A DNA stretch of 64,000 nucleotides from Vibrio maritimus (GTDB lineage Bacteria; Pseudomonadota; Gammaproteobacteria; Enterobacterales; Vibrionaceae). How positions within the stretch are numbered: position 1 is the first letter of the stretch; every line of letters starts with the position of its first letter. Where the stretch lies: positions 124,001-188,000 of the forward strand of contig JYJJ01000051.1 of assembly GCA_003263775.1 (NCBI GenBank), read 5' to 3'. The notes beneath the pieces are model-generated. The model made no database searches. It saw only the letters and a list, made by a program, of their open reading frames with translations, and had not been told where the DNA came from. Position numbers and translations under genes: made by a program. Of the stretch, positions 54,021-63,997 are shown one piece after another.

Positions 54021-55637
54021 CTAGGCTTCGTGTTCCTGGTAGCTGAAGTAATCGAAATCAGCGTGTCGCATTCTGCCAGTTATATCGCAAGCGAATAGAG
54101 CAGCGAAGCTACCCGTAAACCTAAATATGTCTGGGCCACCTTCATCAGATAACGGGGTGCTGTTTAGCGCGGAACCAATTGTTAGCCAATTCTCTCCATC
54201 AAGGGAGTACGAGAATTGATACCACTGACTCTTAAGCTCTAAACGAAGATAAACTGCTTCACAATCGCCGATATAGACTTCTTCGCTATATTCACCGTAG
54301 ACATCGTTGATGTTGCCAGCGATTTGTAGCACCTTCTCACCAGCATCGTTGGCAGACAACTTCAAGAAGTAGTGGCCATTTCGAGCATAGTAAGCACACA
54401 GACCCGCCATTTCATATGGCGTTGCCGGATCAAACTCCAACTTAGTTTCTACTGTTGCGAAATGGCTCTGGAATCGACGAGCTACCAAACTATTTTGATA
54501 ACGAGAGCTCAAATAATGACGACCTTTTAGTCGCAAGCAACCCGGCTTTTCAGTGAGTGAAGCCCAAGATTCATCCAGTGGTTCTCTTAATGTTTGGAAG
54601 TTAATATCAAGCTTAGATGAGTCGAAGTGGTCTACCGTCGGTAACTCTGGCCAAGGGCAAGGCTCAAGCTCTGGAGCCACGACTCCAACGACTGGTGTTG
54701 TTCCTGTCGTCACATATGGCCAACCATTTTCCCAATGTGCTTTTTGAATGGCACTTTCGCGCCCTAGAATGGAGAACCCATTGTCATACTTTGGAATGAA
54801 TTGATAGCCTTCAGGGTTTGGTATACGGCGACCACAAAGGTGGCTCAGATACCATTCTCCCTGCTGAGTTTCGACTAGGAAACCGTGACCTGCGCGAGAC
54901 AACTCAGCGTCTTCTTTGAAACGGCTAGTTAGGATCGGATTATCTGGGTGCACCTCATATGGCCCCCAAACATTTTCTGAACGGCAAACCGTGACTGCGT
55001 GGTTGCGTTCAGTTCCACCTTCGGCTGTGATCAAGTAATAGTAGCCATCTTTCTTAAGCATCTGTGGTCCTTCAGTGCACCCCAGATATGTGCCCTCGAA
55101 GATGTTTTTAGGCTCACCGACGAGTTCGCCACGCTCAGCATCGAACTCTTGCATGACAATGCCACCAAAGAAGTTGGTTTTGGCTCGGCCATCCCAAATC
55201 ATATTGAGCATGTACTTTTTGCCATCGTCGTCGTGAAATAATGATGGATCAAAGCCGTAATTACCAATTGGTGTGGGTTCGCTCCATGGTCCCTCAATAT
55301 TATCAGCGGTCACGACAAAGCTTGGAGTCGCCATCCAGTTGCCACCACGACATGAATGTACATTAGAAAAACAGACCCAAAACTTGCCATCAGCATAAGT
55401 CAAGGCAGGGGCGTAAACACCCTCTGAGTTATCCATACCAGTCATATCGAGTTGAGAGGTACGAGTTAGTACATGACCGACTAAGCGCCAGTTGACCATG
55501 TCTTTAGAGTGATGGATTTGAATACCAGGAAACCATTCGAACGTTGACGTTGCTATATAGTAATCGTCGCCAACGCGGACGATGGATGGGTCAGGATTAA
55601 AGCCTCTAAGAACAGGATTTTGAATAGTTTGCGTCAT
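54021..55637 (-). CDS. Cytoplasmic GH43 beta-xylosidase, probably beta-1,3-specific
   Basis: 538 aa, close to the roughly 535 aa I recall for the GH43 beta-1,3-xylosidase XloA of Vibrio sp. XY-214. The five-bladed propeller has the base NPDPS (D16), the pKa-modulating FDPSLF (D130) and the acid TEGP (E189). The C-terminal beta-sandwich (about 330-538) includes YYARNGHYFLKLSAND. No signal peptide, so it cuts imported xylo-oligosaccharides to xylose. Family members also include beta-1,4-xylosidases, so linkage preference is inferred from the locus. A terminator lies between it and the upstream xylA. Confidence 0.92.
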   Translation of the reverse strand: MTQTIQNPVLRGFNPDPSIVRVGDDYYIATSTFEWFPGIQIHHSKDMVNWRLVGHVLTRTSQLDMTGMDNSEGVYAPALTYADGKFWVCFSNVHSCRGGNWMATPSFVVTADNIEGPWSEPTPIGNYGFDPSLFHDDDGKKYMLNMIWDGRAKTNFFGGIVMQEFDAERGELVGEPKNIFEGTYLGCTEGPQMLKKDGYYYLITAEGGTERNHAVTVCRSENVWGPYEVHPDNPILTSRFKEDAELSRAGHGFLVETQQGEWYLSHLCGRRIPNPEGYQFIPKYDNGFSILGRESAIQKAHWENGWPYVTTGTTPVVGVVAPELEPCPWPELPTVDHFDSSKLDINFQTLREPLDESWASLTEKPGCLRLKGRHYLSSRYQNSLVARRFQSHFATVETKLEFDPATPYEMAGLCAYYARNGHYFLKLSANDAGEKVLQIAGNINDVYGEYSEEVYIGDCEAVYLRLELKSQWYQFSYSLDGENWLTIGSALNSTPLSDEGGPDIFRFTGSFAALFACDITGRMRHADFDYFSYQEHEA

Positions 55638-55701
55638 TGGAAAATACTCTTAAAGAGAGGGCGTCAAGAAAGGTGTTGAAAAAGCTCAACACGCACGCAA
55701 T

Positions 55702-55740
55702 AAAAAAGCCCAAGCACATCCCCCGATTATACTTGGGCTT
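55702..55740 (-). terminator. Terminator after xylA
   Basis: The minus strand reads AAGCCCAAG...CTTGGGCTTTTTTA, 22 bases past the xylA stop. It separates xylA from the GH43 gene on the same strand. Confidence 0.85.
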
Positions 55741-55762
55741 GAAGCAAATGTTCACACAAGGA

Positions 55763-57081
55763 TTACTTGTAGATGAACCCGTTCACAATGTTTTCTAGAT
55801 GTTCTTGACGGCCAGATTCTTTAACTGGAGATAGGTTCTTATCTACAGCGTAGTTAGCCACCTGTTCTAGATTTAGATCACCGGTTAGGATCTTCTTGCC
55901 AAGATCTTCGTTCCAACCTGAATAACGCTGTGCAATATTCTTAGATAGAACGTCGTTCTCAATCATGTCAGCCGCACGCTCAAGAGATAGAGCCATCACG
56001 TCCATACCGCCAATGTGACCGTGGAACAGATCTTCTAGGTCGATTGAAGGGCGACGAACACGTGCATCGAAGTTAAAGCCACCAGTAGTGAAACCACCAG
56101 CTTTTAGGATTTCGTACATAACTAGAGTGTTTTCTTCAACACTATTAGGGAATTGGTCAGTATCCCATCCAAGCTGAGCGTCACCACGGTTAGCATCGAT
56201 AGAGCCGAATAGACCTAGAGATGTCGCCGTTGCCACTTCGTGGTGGAAGCTGTGACCCGCTAACGTTGCGTGGTTTGCTTCGATGTTCACCTTGATTTCG
56301 TTCTCTAGACCAAACTGCTTCAAGAAACCGTAAACCGTTGCTGTGTCGTAGTCGTATTGGTGCTTAGTTGGCTCTTGTGGCTTAGGTTCAATTAGGATTG
56401 CACCTTTAAAACCAATCTTGTGTTTGTGCTCAACAACCATCTGCATCAAGCGACCTAGTTGCTCACGCTCTTGACGTAGGTCAGTGTTTAGCAGTGTTTC
56501 ATAGCCTTCACGACCACCCCACAATACGTAGTTTTCACCACCAAGCGTTTTGTAGCGCCCATTGCGTTGAAAATCTGAGTAGCTGCATAAGCAAATACTT
56601 TTGGATCTGGGTTTGTGCCCGCACCTGACATATAACGTGGGTGAGAGAACGCGTTCGCCGTACCCCAAAGCAGTTTAAGACCTGTTTCTTCTTGTTTCTG
56701 CTCTAGTACGTCAACCATAGTTTGGAAGTTGTTCACATACTCTTTAATAGAATTGCCTTCTGGTGCAACATCTGTATCGTGGAAACAGTAGTAAGGAACA
56801 TCCAGTTTTGAGAAAAACTCAAACGCAGCATCTGCTTTAACGCGAGCGTGTTCCATTGGTTCTGCTACTTTTAACCACTCGTGGTCGAAAGTACCGTCAC
56901 CAAACACGTCTGAACCAGGCCAGCGGAAGTTATGCCAGTAACAAGCTGCAAAGCGAAGGTGCTCTTTCATCGACTTACCGAGAATCATGCGATCCGCATC
57001 GTAATGACGAAACGCTAAAGGATTAGTCGATTCTTTTCCTTCAAATTTGATTTTATTGATGTTTTTAAAAAATTCAGTCAT
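55763..57081 (-). CDS. xylA: Xylose isomerase (frameshifted)
   Basis: 439 aa (E. coli XylA is 440) once one base is restored in the T run at 56548-56551. Active-site segment [13 protein letters not shown] gives H101 and D104, as in the E. coli enzyme, and metal-site segments follow ([40 protein letters not shown]). Converts D-xylose to D-xylulose. Divergent from the symporter gene and followed by its own terminator. Confidence 0.95.
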
Positions 57082-57298
57082 AGCCTAATTTCCAATTTTT
57101 TGGTTGTGGACTTCGTTCGTATTCAATATTCAACCTTTTCGACCACGCCATCAATTATGATTTTTGATACCAAATTTCACCTATTTGCTAAATGTGCTCT
57201 AGTTCTCATAAATAATGTTTGTTTTTCAATTTTATGAGGCTTGTAATTTTTTAAGTTATTGATTTGTAATGATTTGATGTTTTTTCTATATGCGATTA

Positions 57299-57314
57299 GG
57301 CGATTTGAATCACA
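57299..57314 (+). promoter_or_regulatory. CRP-like site GGCGA-N6-TCACA
   Basis: GGCGATTTGAATCACA has a perfect TCACA half-site at the right spacing from an imperfect first half, about 105 bases upstream of the symporter start. Confidence 0.45.
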
Positions 57315-57335
57315 TATGGAAAATATCGTAAATTA

Positions 57336-57354
57336 GTAACCAGATTGGGTAAAT
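57336..57354 (-). promoter_or_regulatory. Candidate xylan operator
   Basis: Minus strand TTTACCCAATCTGGTTAC. The ATCTGGT[A/T]ACTA[G]ATTTAC extension is shared with 60036-60056, allowing one gap. About 65-80 bases upstream of the symporter start. Confidence 0.5.
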
Positions 57355-57417
57355 TGAATTAATTTATCGCAGCGACAAGAATGTGGAACAGACACATTAG
57401 GTACCCGGAGAATTAAA

Positions 57418-58806
57418 ATGAATACTATCAAGTTATCCGTTAAAGAGAAGATAGCTTATGGGTTAGGCGATACTGGCTGTAACTTTGTATGGCAGACAGT
57501 AATGCTATTTCTTGCATATTTTTATACCGATATTTACGGTTTGTCGCCTGCACATATGGGAACCATGTTTTTGTTAGTCCGCTTTATTGATGCGGTAACT
57601 GACCCAATCATGGGCTCGATTGTAGATAGAACAAAATCGAAGCATGGCCGTTATCGTCCTTACCTGTTATGGATGGCCATTCCGTTTGGTGGGGCTTGTA
57701 TGGCTGCTTTCTTTACACCGGACTTTGGAGAGACAGGTAAAATCGTCTATGCCTATGCTTCTTATATCTTTTTGACGCTAATGTACACGGCAATTAACGT
57801 TCCGTATTGTGCAATGGCAAACGCTATGACCAACGATTCTAAAGAACGTACTTCATTGCAGTCTTATCGCTTTGCGTTAAGTACAGCTGGTGGTTTGGTC
57901 GTTGCTATGGTCGCACTACCACTTGTTGACGTTATCGGCCAAGGCGATGTACAGAAAGGTTATATGGGCGCCATGGCAATAATGGGACTCGGTGCGATTG
58001 CTCTATTCTTCTTTAGTTTTGCGAATACAAAGGAGCGTTGCGTTCCGGAAATCGAAGAGAAGCAGTCTGTATGGTTAGATCTTAAGCTTCTAATGAAGAA
58101 CAACCAATGGCGAGTGCTGTTTATTGTTAACGTCGTACTTCTGACGGGCATTGTTCTTAAAGGTGCCTCTACCATGTACTACGTGAATACAGTAATGGGA
58201 CGCGCGGATCTCGCCACAACGTTTATGGTTACTGGTATGTTGGCAAACATTGTTGGTGCGATATTCTCTGCACCGGTGCTTGGCAAATACGACAAACCTA
58301 AAGTCTATCGTGCACTTATTGTCGCGTCAGGCTTTCTATCAGCGGTATTGTTCTTAGTTGACCCTCAAAACGTGTTTATGGTGTTTGCTCTCGTAATCAT
58401 CCTTGGTGTGATTCAAATGAGTACAACGCCAATTTTGTGGAGCATGATGTCAGACGTAGTTGATTACGAGAAGACACGCAGCAATCGTTCACTAAGTGGT
58501 ATGGTTTTCTCTACTAACCTGTTTGCTATCAAACTGGGTATTGCGATTGGTGGTGCCGCGGTAGGTTGGATCTTAGCTTGGTCTGGCTACGTAGGCGGCG
58601 CCGAGACACAAACTGCAGAAGCGGTTACAGCTATCAATCTACTTTATACCGTTATCCCAGGTGTGTTCTTTGCTTCAATCGCTATCTTCATGATGTTCTA
58701 CAAACTCGACAATGAGCATCTCGATAAAATCAAAGCGCTTCTTGCACTTGATGCAAAAGAAAATGAACAACGCAAACCTGTCTCCCACAATGCAGAGCTA
58801 GGCTGA
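57418..58806 (+). CDS. GPH-family sugar:cation symporter (xyloside)
   Basis: 462 aa with about 12 membrane helices and GPH/MelB-type motifs: DAVTDPIMGSIVDRTKSKHGRYRPYLLWM near the N-terminus and WSMMSDVVDYEKTRSNRSLSGMVFS in the middle. Homologues such as XynT/YicJ transport xylosides or other oligosaccharides with Na+ or H+. Location next to xylA suggests xylose or xylobiose uptake, parallel to the ABC importer (inference). ATG preceded by GGAG; a terminator follows. Confidence 0.92.
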   Translation: MNTIKLSVKEKIAYGLGDTGCNFVWQTVMLFLAYFYTDIYGLSPAHMGTMFLLVRFIDAVTDPIMGSIVDRTKSKHGRYRPYLLWMAIPFGGACMAAFFTPDFGETGKIVYAYASYIFLTLMYTAINVPYCAMANAMTNDSKERTSLQSYRFALSTAGGLVVAMVALPLVDVIGQGDVQKGYMGAMAIMGLGAIALFFFSFANTKERCVPEIEEKQSVWLDLKLLMKNNQWRVLFIVNVVLLTGIVLKGASTMYYVNTVMGRADLATTFMVTGMLANIVGAIFSAPVLGKYDKPKVYRALIVASGFLSAVLFLVDPQNVFMVFALVIILGVIQMSTTPILWSMMSDVVDYEKTRSNRSLSGMVFSTNLFAIKLGIAIGGAAVGWILAWSGYVGGAETQTAEAVTAINLLYTVIPGVFFASIAIFMMFYKLDNEHLDKIKALLALDAKENEQRKPVSHNAELG

Positions 58807-58849
58807 TGAGAACCCCCAAAACGTCTTGTCGCTCCTGATAGGCCGTTTT

Positions 58850-58878
58850 AAGCCCTACTCAATAGTAGGGCTTTTTTT
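58850..58878 (+). terminator. Terminator of the symporter gene
   Basis: AAGCCCTACT-CAAT-AGTAGGGCTT followed by a T tract, 43 bases past the stop, ahead of the XylR-like gene. Confidence 0.88.
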
Positions 58879-58902
58879 AGCACTAATATTAGGAAGTGAG
58901 TT

Positions 58903-60015
58903 ATGAAAAAACTGCTTATTCTCCTCGACAGTATGGTTTATTTTGACCGCCAAGTGCTTAAGGGTATCAAGGCTCGTTCTGATGAATCTGAACTTAAGCT
59001 GAGTCTCTATTTGGAGTGTGCGAGTAACTTAGATTACATTCTTTCCGAAAAGTGGGATTATGTCATTGCCGACTATAACAAACCATCAGTTAAACACTTA
59101 GTGGACACGTTAGGGGCAAAGCGCGTTGTATATTCAAACCACACTCCATCTGACTTGCCGGCAAATCTGTCTTCTGTGATTCTCGATAATGAAGGTTTAG
59201 CCCGGTTAGCGATACTTACTTTTGCAAAAAGCAGCCTTACCCATGTAGGTTATTTTGCTAACCAACAAGATTTGGTAACGCCGTGGAGTCAAGAACGATG
59301 CAAAGCTTTTCGACACGCTGCGCCTAAACATTCTCTTATCTACTGCGATAATGTGCTTGATGCGATAAAGAGCCAAAAATTTCCTCTAGGCGTGTACTGT
59401 TCTTCAGATCGTTCAGCGAGGAGAATTGCTGAGCTGTGCGTACAAGAAGGCGTTAGTGTACCCGAGCAGGTCGCGATCATTGGCACCGATTATGACGACA
59501 CGGAACGTTTACTTTCCCCAATGCCGCTGAGCTCCGTAGAGCTTGATCCTTTTGAGTTAGGGCGTAGCTGTATGGAAACACTTGAACATGTGATTCGCTA
59601 CAAGCGTTGTATATCAAAGCTTTTTTCATCGAGTACGGTTATTCACGCAAAGACGACCAATGACGAAGGCGTGGAAGATAAGATCGTAGTAAAGGCAGAG
59701 CTATTTATGCGAAATCACTTTCATTCCAACATCAAGATCAAGCAAGTGACGGACTATTGTCGGGTGTCACGAAAAACGCTTGATACTCGGTTTCTGATTG
59801 TTCATGGTGTCACCGCCCATCAATACCTTACCAACCTTAGAGTTGATCGTGCGAAGCATTTGCTTGCGACGACAGAGGATCGTATGGAAAGCATTGCGAA
59901 ACAGTGCGGCTATCCAAGTCCATCGTACCTGTCTCAAGTCTTTATAAAGCAGTTAGGCTTATCACCTGCCAAATATCGACAATATAACGCTAAGCATGCG
60001 GTGTTTGTGGTTTAA
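58903..60015 (+). CDS. XylR-like regulator (LacI-type sensor fused to AraC HTH)
   Basis: 370 aa. N-terminal LacI/periplasmic-binding-like sensor (about 3-235; VAIIGTDYDDTERLL) and C-terminal AraC-type double helix-turn-helix (about 270-360; YLTNLRVDRAKHLL, SIAKQCGYPSPSYLSQVFIKQLGLSPAKYR). This is the XylR domain order. It is distinct from the second XylR-type protein encoded at 62556. It lies between the symporter and GH3, where ATCTGGT elements flank it on both sides, so it is the best candidate to bind them. Confidence 0.9.
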   Translation: MKKLLILLDSMVYFDRQVLKGIKARSDESELKLSLYLECASNLDYILSEKWDYVIADYNKPSVKHLVDTLGAKRVVYSNHTPSDLPANLSSVILDNEGLARLAILTFAKSSLTHVGYFANQQDLVTPWSQERCKAFRHAAPKHSLIYCDNVLDAIKSQKFPLGVYCSSDRSARRIAELCVQEGVSVPEQVAIIGTDYDDTERLLSPMPLSSVELDPFELGRSCMETLEHVIRYKRCISKLFSSSTVIHAKTTNDEGVEDKIVVKAELFMRNHFHSNIKIKQVTDYCRVSRKTLDTRFLIVHGVTAHQYLTNLRVDRAKHLLATTEDRMESIAKQCGYPSPSYLSQVFIKQLGLSPAKYRQYNAKHAVFVV

Positions 60016-60035
60016 CTCAGGGGGAGTAAGACGTT

Positions 60036-60065
60036 ATCTGGTAACTAGATTTACCAATTTGGTAA
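60036..60065. promoter_or_regulatory. Candidate operator array upstream of GH3
   Basis: ATCTGGTAA at 60036, then TTACCA at 60051 and TGGTAA at 60060: three alternating arms, TGGTAA-N6-TTACCA-N3-TGGTAA. About 80-105 bases upstream of the GH3 start. Shares ATCTGGT with sites near the symporter, ABC operon and small gene. Confidence 0.55.
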
Positions 60066-60141
60066 TTAGAACCGTGACCTCATAACGGAGCAACGGTTTA
60101 AGACATAGTAACGATACCACCAGAAAATAAGGTATCAGACT

Positions 60142-62495
60142 ATGCTTTACAAAAATCCAAATGCTTCGATAGCCGAGCGCGTAAACGATTTGCTCTCTCA
60201 AATGAACCTGTCAGAGAAACTGGCACAATTAGGCGCTCAATGGCTCATCCTAGATGAAAACGGTGATCATAGAGACCGTGATTTAGAGATGGGTTCGCAT
60301 GAAACGAAAAAACCGATTCAAGAGCGACTTAAACATGGTGTTGGTCAGATTACCCGTCCTTTAGGTACCCATTCGGTCTCACCGGAGGAAGGGGTCAAAG
60401 CCCTCAACTCTTTGCAGCACTATTTAGTGAATCATACGCGGCTCGGGATCCCTGCACTTTCTCATGAAGAGTGTTTGGTAGGGTTGATGTCAAGAGATGC
60501 AACGCTCTATCCATCTTCACTCAATTATGGCCATACTTGGAACCCGGCACTGATTGAAGAAATGGCGACAGATATTGGTAGGCAAGTCAGGATGGTTGGT
60601 GCGCATCAAGGACTTGCACCGGTTCTGGATGTTTCACGAGATGTAAGATGGGGACGAACCGAAGAGACATTGGGGGAAGATCCTTATCATGTTGGTTTAT
60701 TAGCGTCCGCGTACGTTAAGGGGTTGCAAGGAGAAAAGCGTGATGTGTTGGCAACGCTAAAACACTATGTGGGGCATTCGTTTAGTGAAGGTGCTCGTAA
60801 TCACGCACCGGTGCATATCGGATTCAAAGAGCTCAATGACACCTTCCTTCTGCCTTTTGAAATGGCAGTAAGTTGGCAAACGCTGGCTCGATTATGCCGG
60901 CTTATCACGACATTGATGGAGAGCCATGTCACTCATCTGAATACTTGCTAACTGAAGTACTTCGTAATCGCTGGGGCTTCAACGGACTCTTGGTTGCCGA
61001 TTATGGTGGTGTTGATCTTCTATATTCTCATCATGGTATCGCTACGGATTCTGCTGGCGCTGCCGCCTTGTCCTTCAATGCGGGTCTTGATATCGAACTG
61101 CCCGATGATGCGTGCTCAGCTAAATTGGAACTGGCTCTTTCTCGAGGCGAGTTCTCAATCAACAAGCTCGATGAAATCGTGGCTCGAGTTTTAACTGTGA
61201 AGTTCGAACTGGGGTTATTTGAGAACCCATACTGTGAACTGCCACAACAACCGCTTCACAACGAGGATTCAGAGCGACTCGCCTATCAGGTGGCTGCGGA
61301 ATCTTTGGTGTTACTTAAAAATGATGGTCTGCTTCCTTTGTCTCAACAAACAAGTGTTGCCTTACTTGGGGCGACGGCAGACGATCAGCTCGCATTATTG
61401 GGTGGTTATAGCTTCCCTGTTCACTTGATTCTGAGCAGTGACGAGTGCAATACGAGAGTCGCTGCGACGCTACGAGAAACGTTTGAGCAAGCCTTTCACA
61501 CCGTATGTTACGCCAAAGGCTGCGACATATTGACAGAAAGGCACGCGAATGCGCCTGTCTTCCCAGGTGATGTGGATCTTGCATTAGCACAAAGCTTAGA
61601 TTCGCCAATCAGTATGGATATGTCAGGATTCGATGAAGCGAATGGCGCTATTCAAGATTCCGACGTCGTTGTTGTCTGTGTAGGTGATCTGGCAGGACTA
61701 TTTCAAACTGGGACAGTTGGTGAAGGGTCGGATGCTGACAGCCTTGACCTACCCGGTGTACAGCAAGCACTTATCGATTTAGCGTTAGACTCTGGAAAGC
61801 CTGTGGCGGTTATCGTTACCGGTGGTCGCCCATACAACTTAGGACGAGCAGAAAACGAAGCAGCAGCGATTTTATATGGATGGGCTCCCGGCCAAATTGG
61901 CGCACAAGCGATCACAGATGCCGTGTTAGGTAAAGTGAATCCAAGTGGTCGATTAACCGTCTCGATTCCAAAAAGTGTCGGTGCCGTGCCGTATTACTAT
62001 AACCATAAGCTGAAAAGCGGTGGAACGCCGATCGCATACCATTTTGGCTCTAACTATCCCTTTGGCTATGGTTTGAGCTACACCTCGTTTGAGTATGACG
62101 AGTTCAGTATTGAAGCACATAATGTGGAACAGGAAGAGAGCATTGAGGTGACGGTACGTGTTCGAAACTCTGGTTCGGTGGCAGGGCAGGAAGTTGTCCA
62201 GTTGTACGTCAGAGACTTGGTTAGTAGCTTAGTGCGCCCAATTCGAGAGCTGAAAGGATTTGGTAAAGTGTTTCTGGAACCTGGGGAGCAAAAGACGTTG
62301 AGATTCTCATTACCTGTCGAGATGCTCAACTTTACCAATCATCTGCACCAGCGAGTGGTGGAAGCTGGGGACTTTGAGATTATGGTTGGAAAGTCGTCCA
62401 CCGATATTGTGTTTAGAGAAAGCATCACAGTGATGGGTAAGACGCGAATTCTGCCACAGAAATGGCGAATGGTGTGCGAGACTTCGATTTCATAA
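60142..62495 (+). CDS. Cytoplasmic GH3 beta-xylosidase/glucosidase (frameshifted)
   Basis: About 784 aa once one base is restored near 60870 (expected AVKLANAGSIMPAYH). GH3 barrel with nucleophile VADYGG at D287, then the second alpha/beta domain with KNDGLLPLS and VGEGSDADSLDLPG. A C-terminal FnIII-like domain contains GQEVVQLYVRD. No signal peptide. Acts on imported oligosaccharides; beta-xylosidase is favoured by location, but GH3 specificity cannot be read from motifs. Confidence 0.92.
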
Positions 62496-62500
62496 TATGA

Positions 62501-62528
62501 GAAAGGAGAGGGGAACCTCTCCTTTTTT
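62501..62528. terminator. Terminator between GH3 and xylR
   Basis: GGAGAGG-GGAA-CCTCTCC with a T tract on the plus strand, 6 bases past the GH3 stop and shared with the convergent xylR. Confidence 0.85.
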
Positions 62529-62555
62529 CTACTAGGTAAGTAAGGTGCAGTTTGA

Positions 62556-63760
62556 TTAATCAGCTGTGCTGACAGACGCTTCTCTGTACTCTTTCGGTGT
62601 TTGATCTAGATTCTTTTTGAATACGGTGTACATGTATTGTAATGATGGATAACCACACAACTCTGCGATTTCGACAATGGGTAGTTCTGTATTACCAAGC
62701 AGGTTACATGCACGCTTGAGCTTAGAGTTGTGGATCTCTTGATGAATCGAGTGCCCTCGTTCTGCTTTAAACCGTGCTTCCATGTTAGAGCGAGAGATAC
62801 CGACATAACTAAGCACCTGATCCACTTTAATGCCTTTACACGCATTGTGTCGGATAAAGTGCATCGCTTGAATGACATAGGTATCTTTGAGCGCTTGATA
62901 ATCAGTGCTTTGACGTTCGAAGACTTGTGTTGGCGGTACCATAACACGAGCGTGTTTTAATACTTGGTTTGGGTTGGCAGATTCGTCTTTGTCCTTGGCA
63001 TCAAGAAGACGATGAAGCATTTTGGCCGCGCGATAGCCATTTGCTTTGTGCCTTGTCCAACAGAGCTTAAAGATACACGGGTTAGGTATCGAGCGAGCTC
63101 TTCGTTGTCGATACCGATTACGGACACTTTGTCAGGCACCATAATGTTTAGGTGCTGGCAAACCTGTAATAGGTGTCTTGCTCTAGAGTCTGTGACTGCA
63201 ATAATGCCCGTTGGCGTTGGCAAGCGTTGTAGCCAATCCGCCAGCCGATTCATATCGTATGTCCAGGTTCTAGAGTTGGTTTCACTCCCGCGATAGATAG
63301 AGCCAGTGTATCCCTCTTTTTTGACAATATTTGAAAAGGCTTTCTCTCGTTCGTGTGCCCAGCGATTGCACGAGTCGTGTGGCTTGCCATAAAACGCAAA
63401 ATTCTCTAGCCCTTTTTCACGCAAGTGCTGATAGGCCAGTTCAACCAGCGCTTGGTTGTCTGTAGCCACATAAGGAATGTCCGGGTAGTCTTCGTCTTTT
63501 TCATAAGAGCCACCCACTCCGACGACAGGGATGTCAGAATCTTTCAGCAACTCGGCAATTTTAGGGTTGTCGAAGTCAGCAATGACGCCATCACCTTTCC
63601 AGTTGTGAAAGTTATCGAGATGAGTTGTAAACTCCTCCTCAAGAAAAATATCCCAATCGCATTGAGATGCTTGCAGGTATTCACCAATTCCCTCGATGAC
63701 CTCGCGGTCATAGACCTTATTGGCATTAAAAAGCAGCGTAATTCGAAAACGTTTATCCAT
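62556..63760 (-). CDS. xylR: XylR xylose regulator (frameshifted)
   Basis: About 401 aa (E. coli XylR is 392) once one base is restored near 63037 (expected GQGTKQMGYRAAKMLHR). Sensor domain (about 5-270; NKVYDREVIEGIGEYLQ, SVIGIDNEELARYLT) and C-terminal AraC HTH (VDQVLSYVGISRSNMEARFK, EIAELCGYPSLQYMYTVFKKN). It activates xylose catabolism on xylose binding. Divergent from the gene beginning at the right edge, presumably a xylose gene. Confidence 0.92.
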
Positions 63761-63997
63761 GATGTCCTGATTGTTATTTATTGTGTTATCAGTTTCGAAA
63801 TTGAGTTTATCAGCGACTCACTGCACGTGGTGTGATCTCCGACTCACTCGTGAAATCCGTGAATTAACGTATAAAAAAACATAATTGTTTGAGGGCGTTA
63901 CTCGGCCGATACTGGGTACAGAATAGACGCAGCAGGCTATGCAGAATAATGCAAGCCTCATCGCGTAACGAAATATGAGAACTTAAAGGAAACAAAT
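63761..63997. promoter_or_regulatory. Divergent region between xylR and the gene at the right edge
   Basis: About 237 bases with no gene. AT-rich in the middle, with GTGGTGTGATCTCCGACTCAC resembling a stretched CRP site (8-base rather than 6-base spacer). Ends with AAAGGAAAC, a good ribosome-binding site. Confidence 0.45.

Larger units (their letters stand above)
57082..57417. promoter_or_regulatory. Divergent promoter region between xylA and the symporter gene
   Basis: About 336 AT-rich bases with no gene. Contains a CRP-like site at 57299-57314 and a candidate xylan operator at 57336-57354. Promoters for xylA (left) and the symporter (right) must lie here. Confidence 0.65.
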
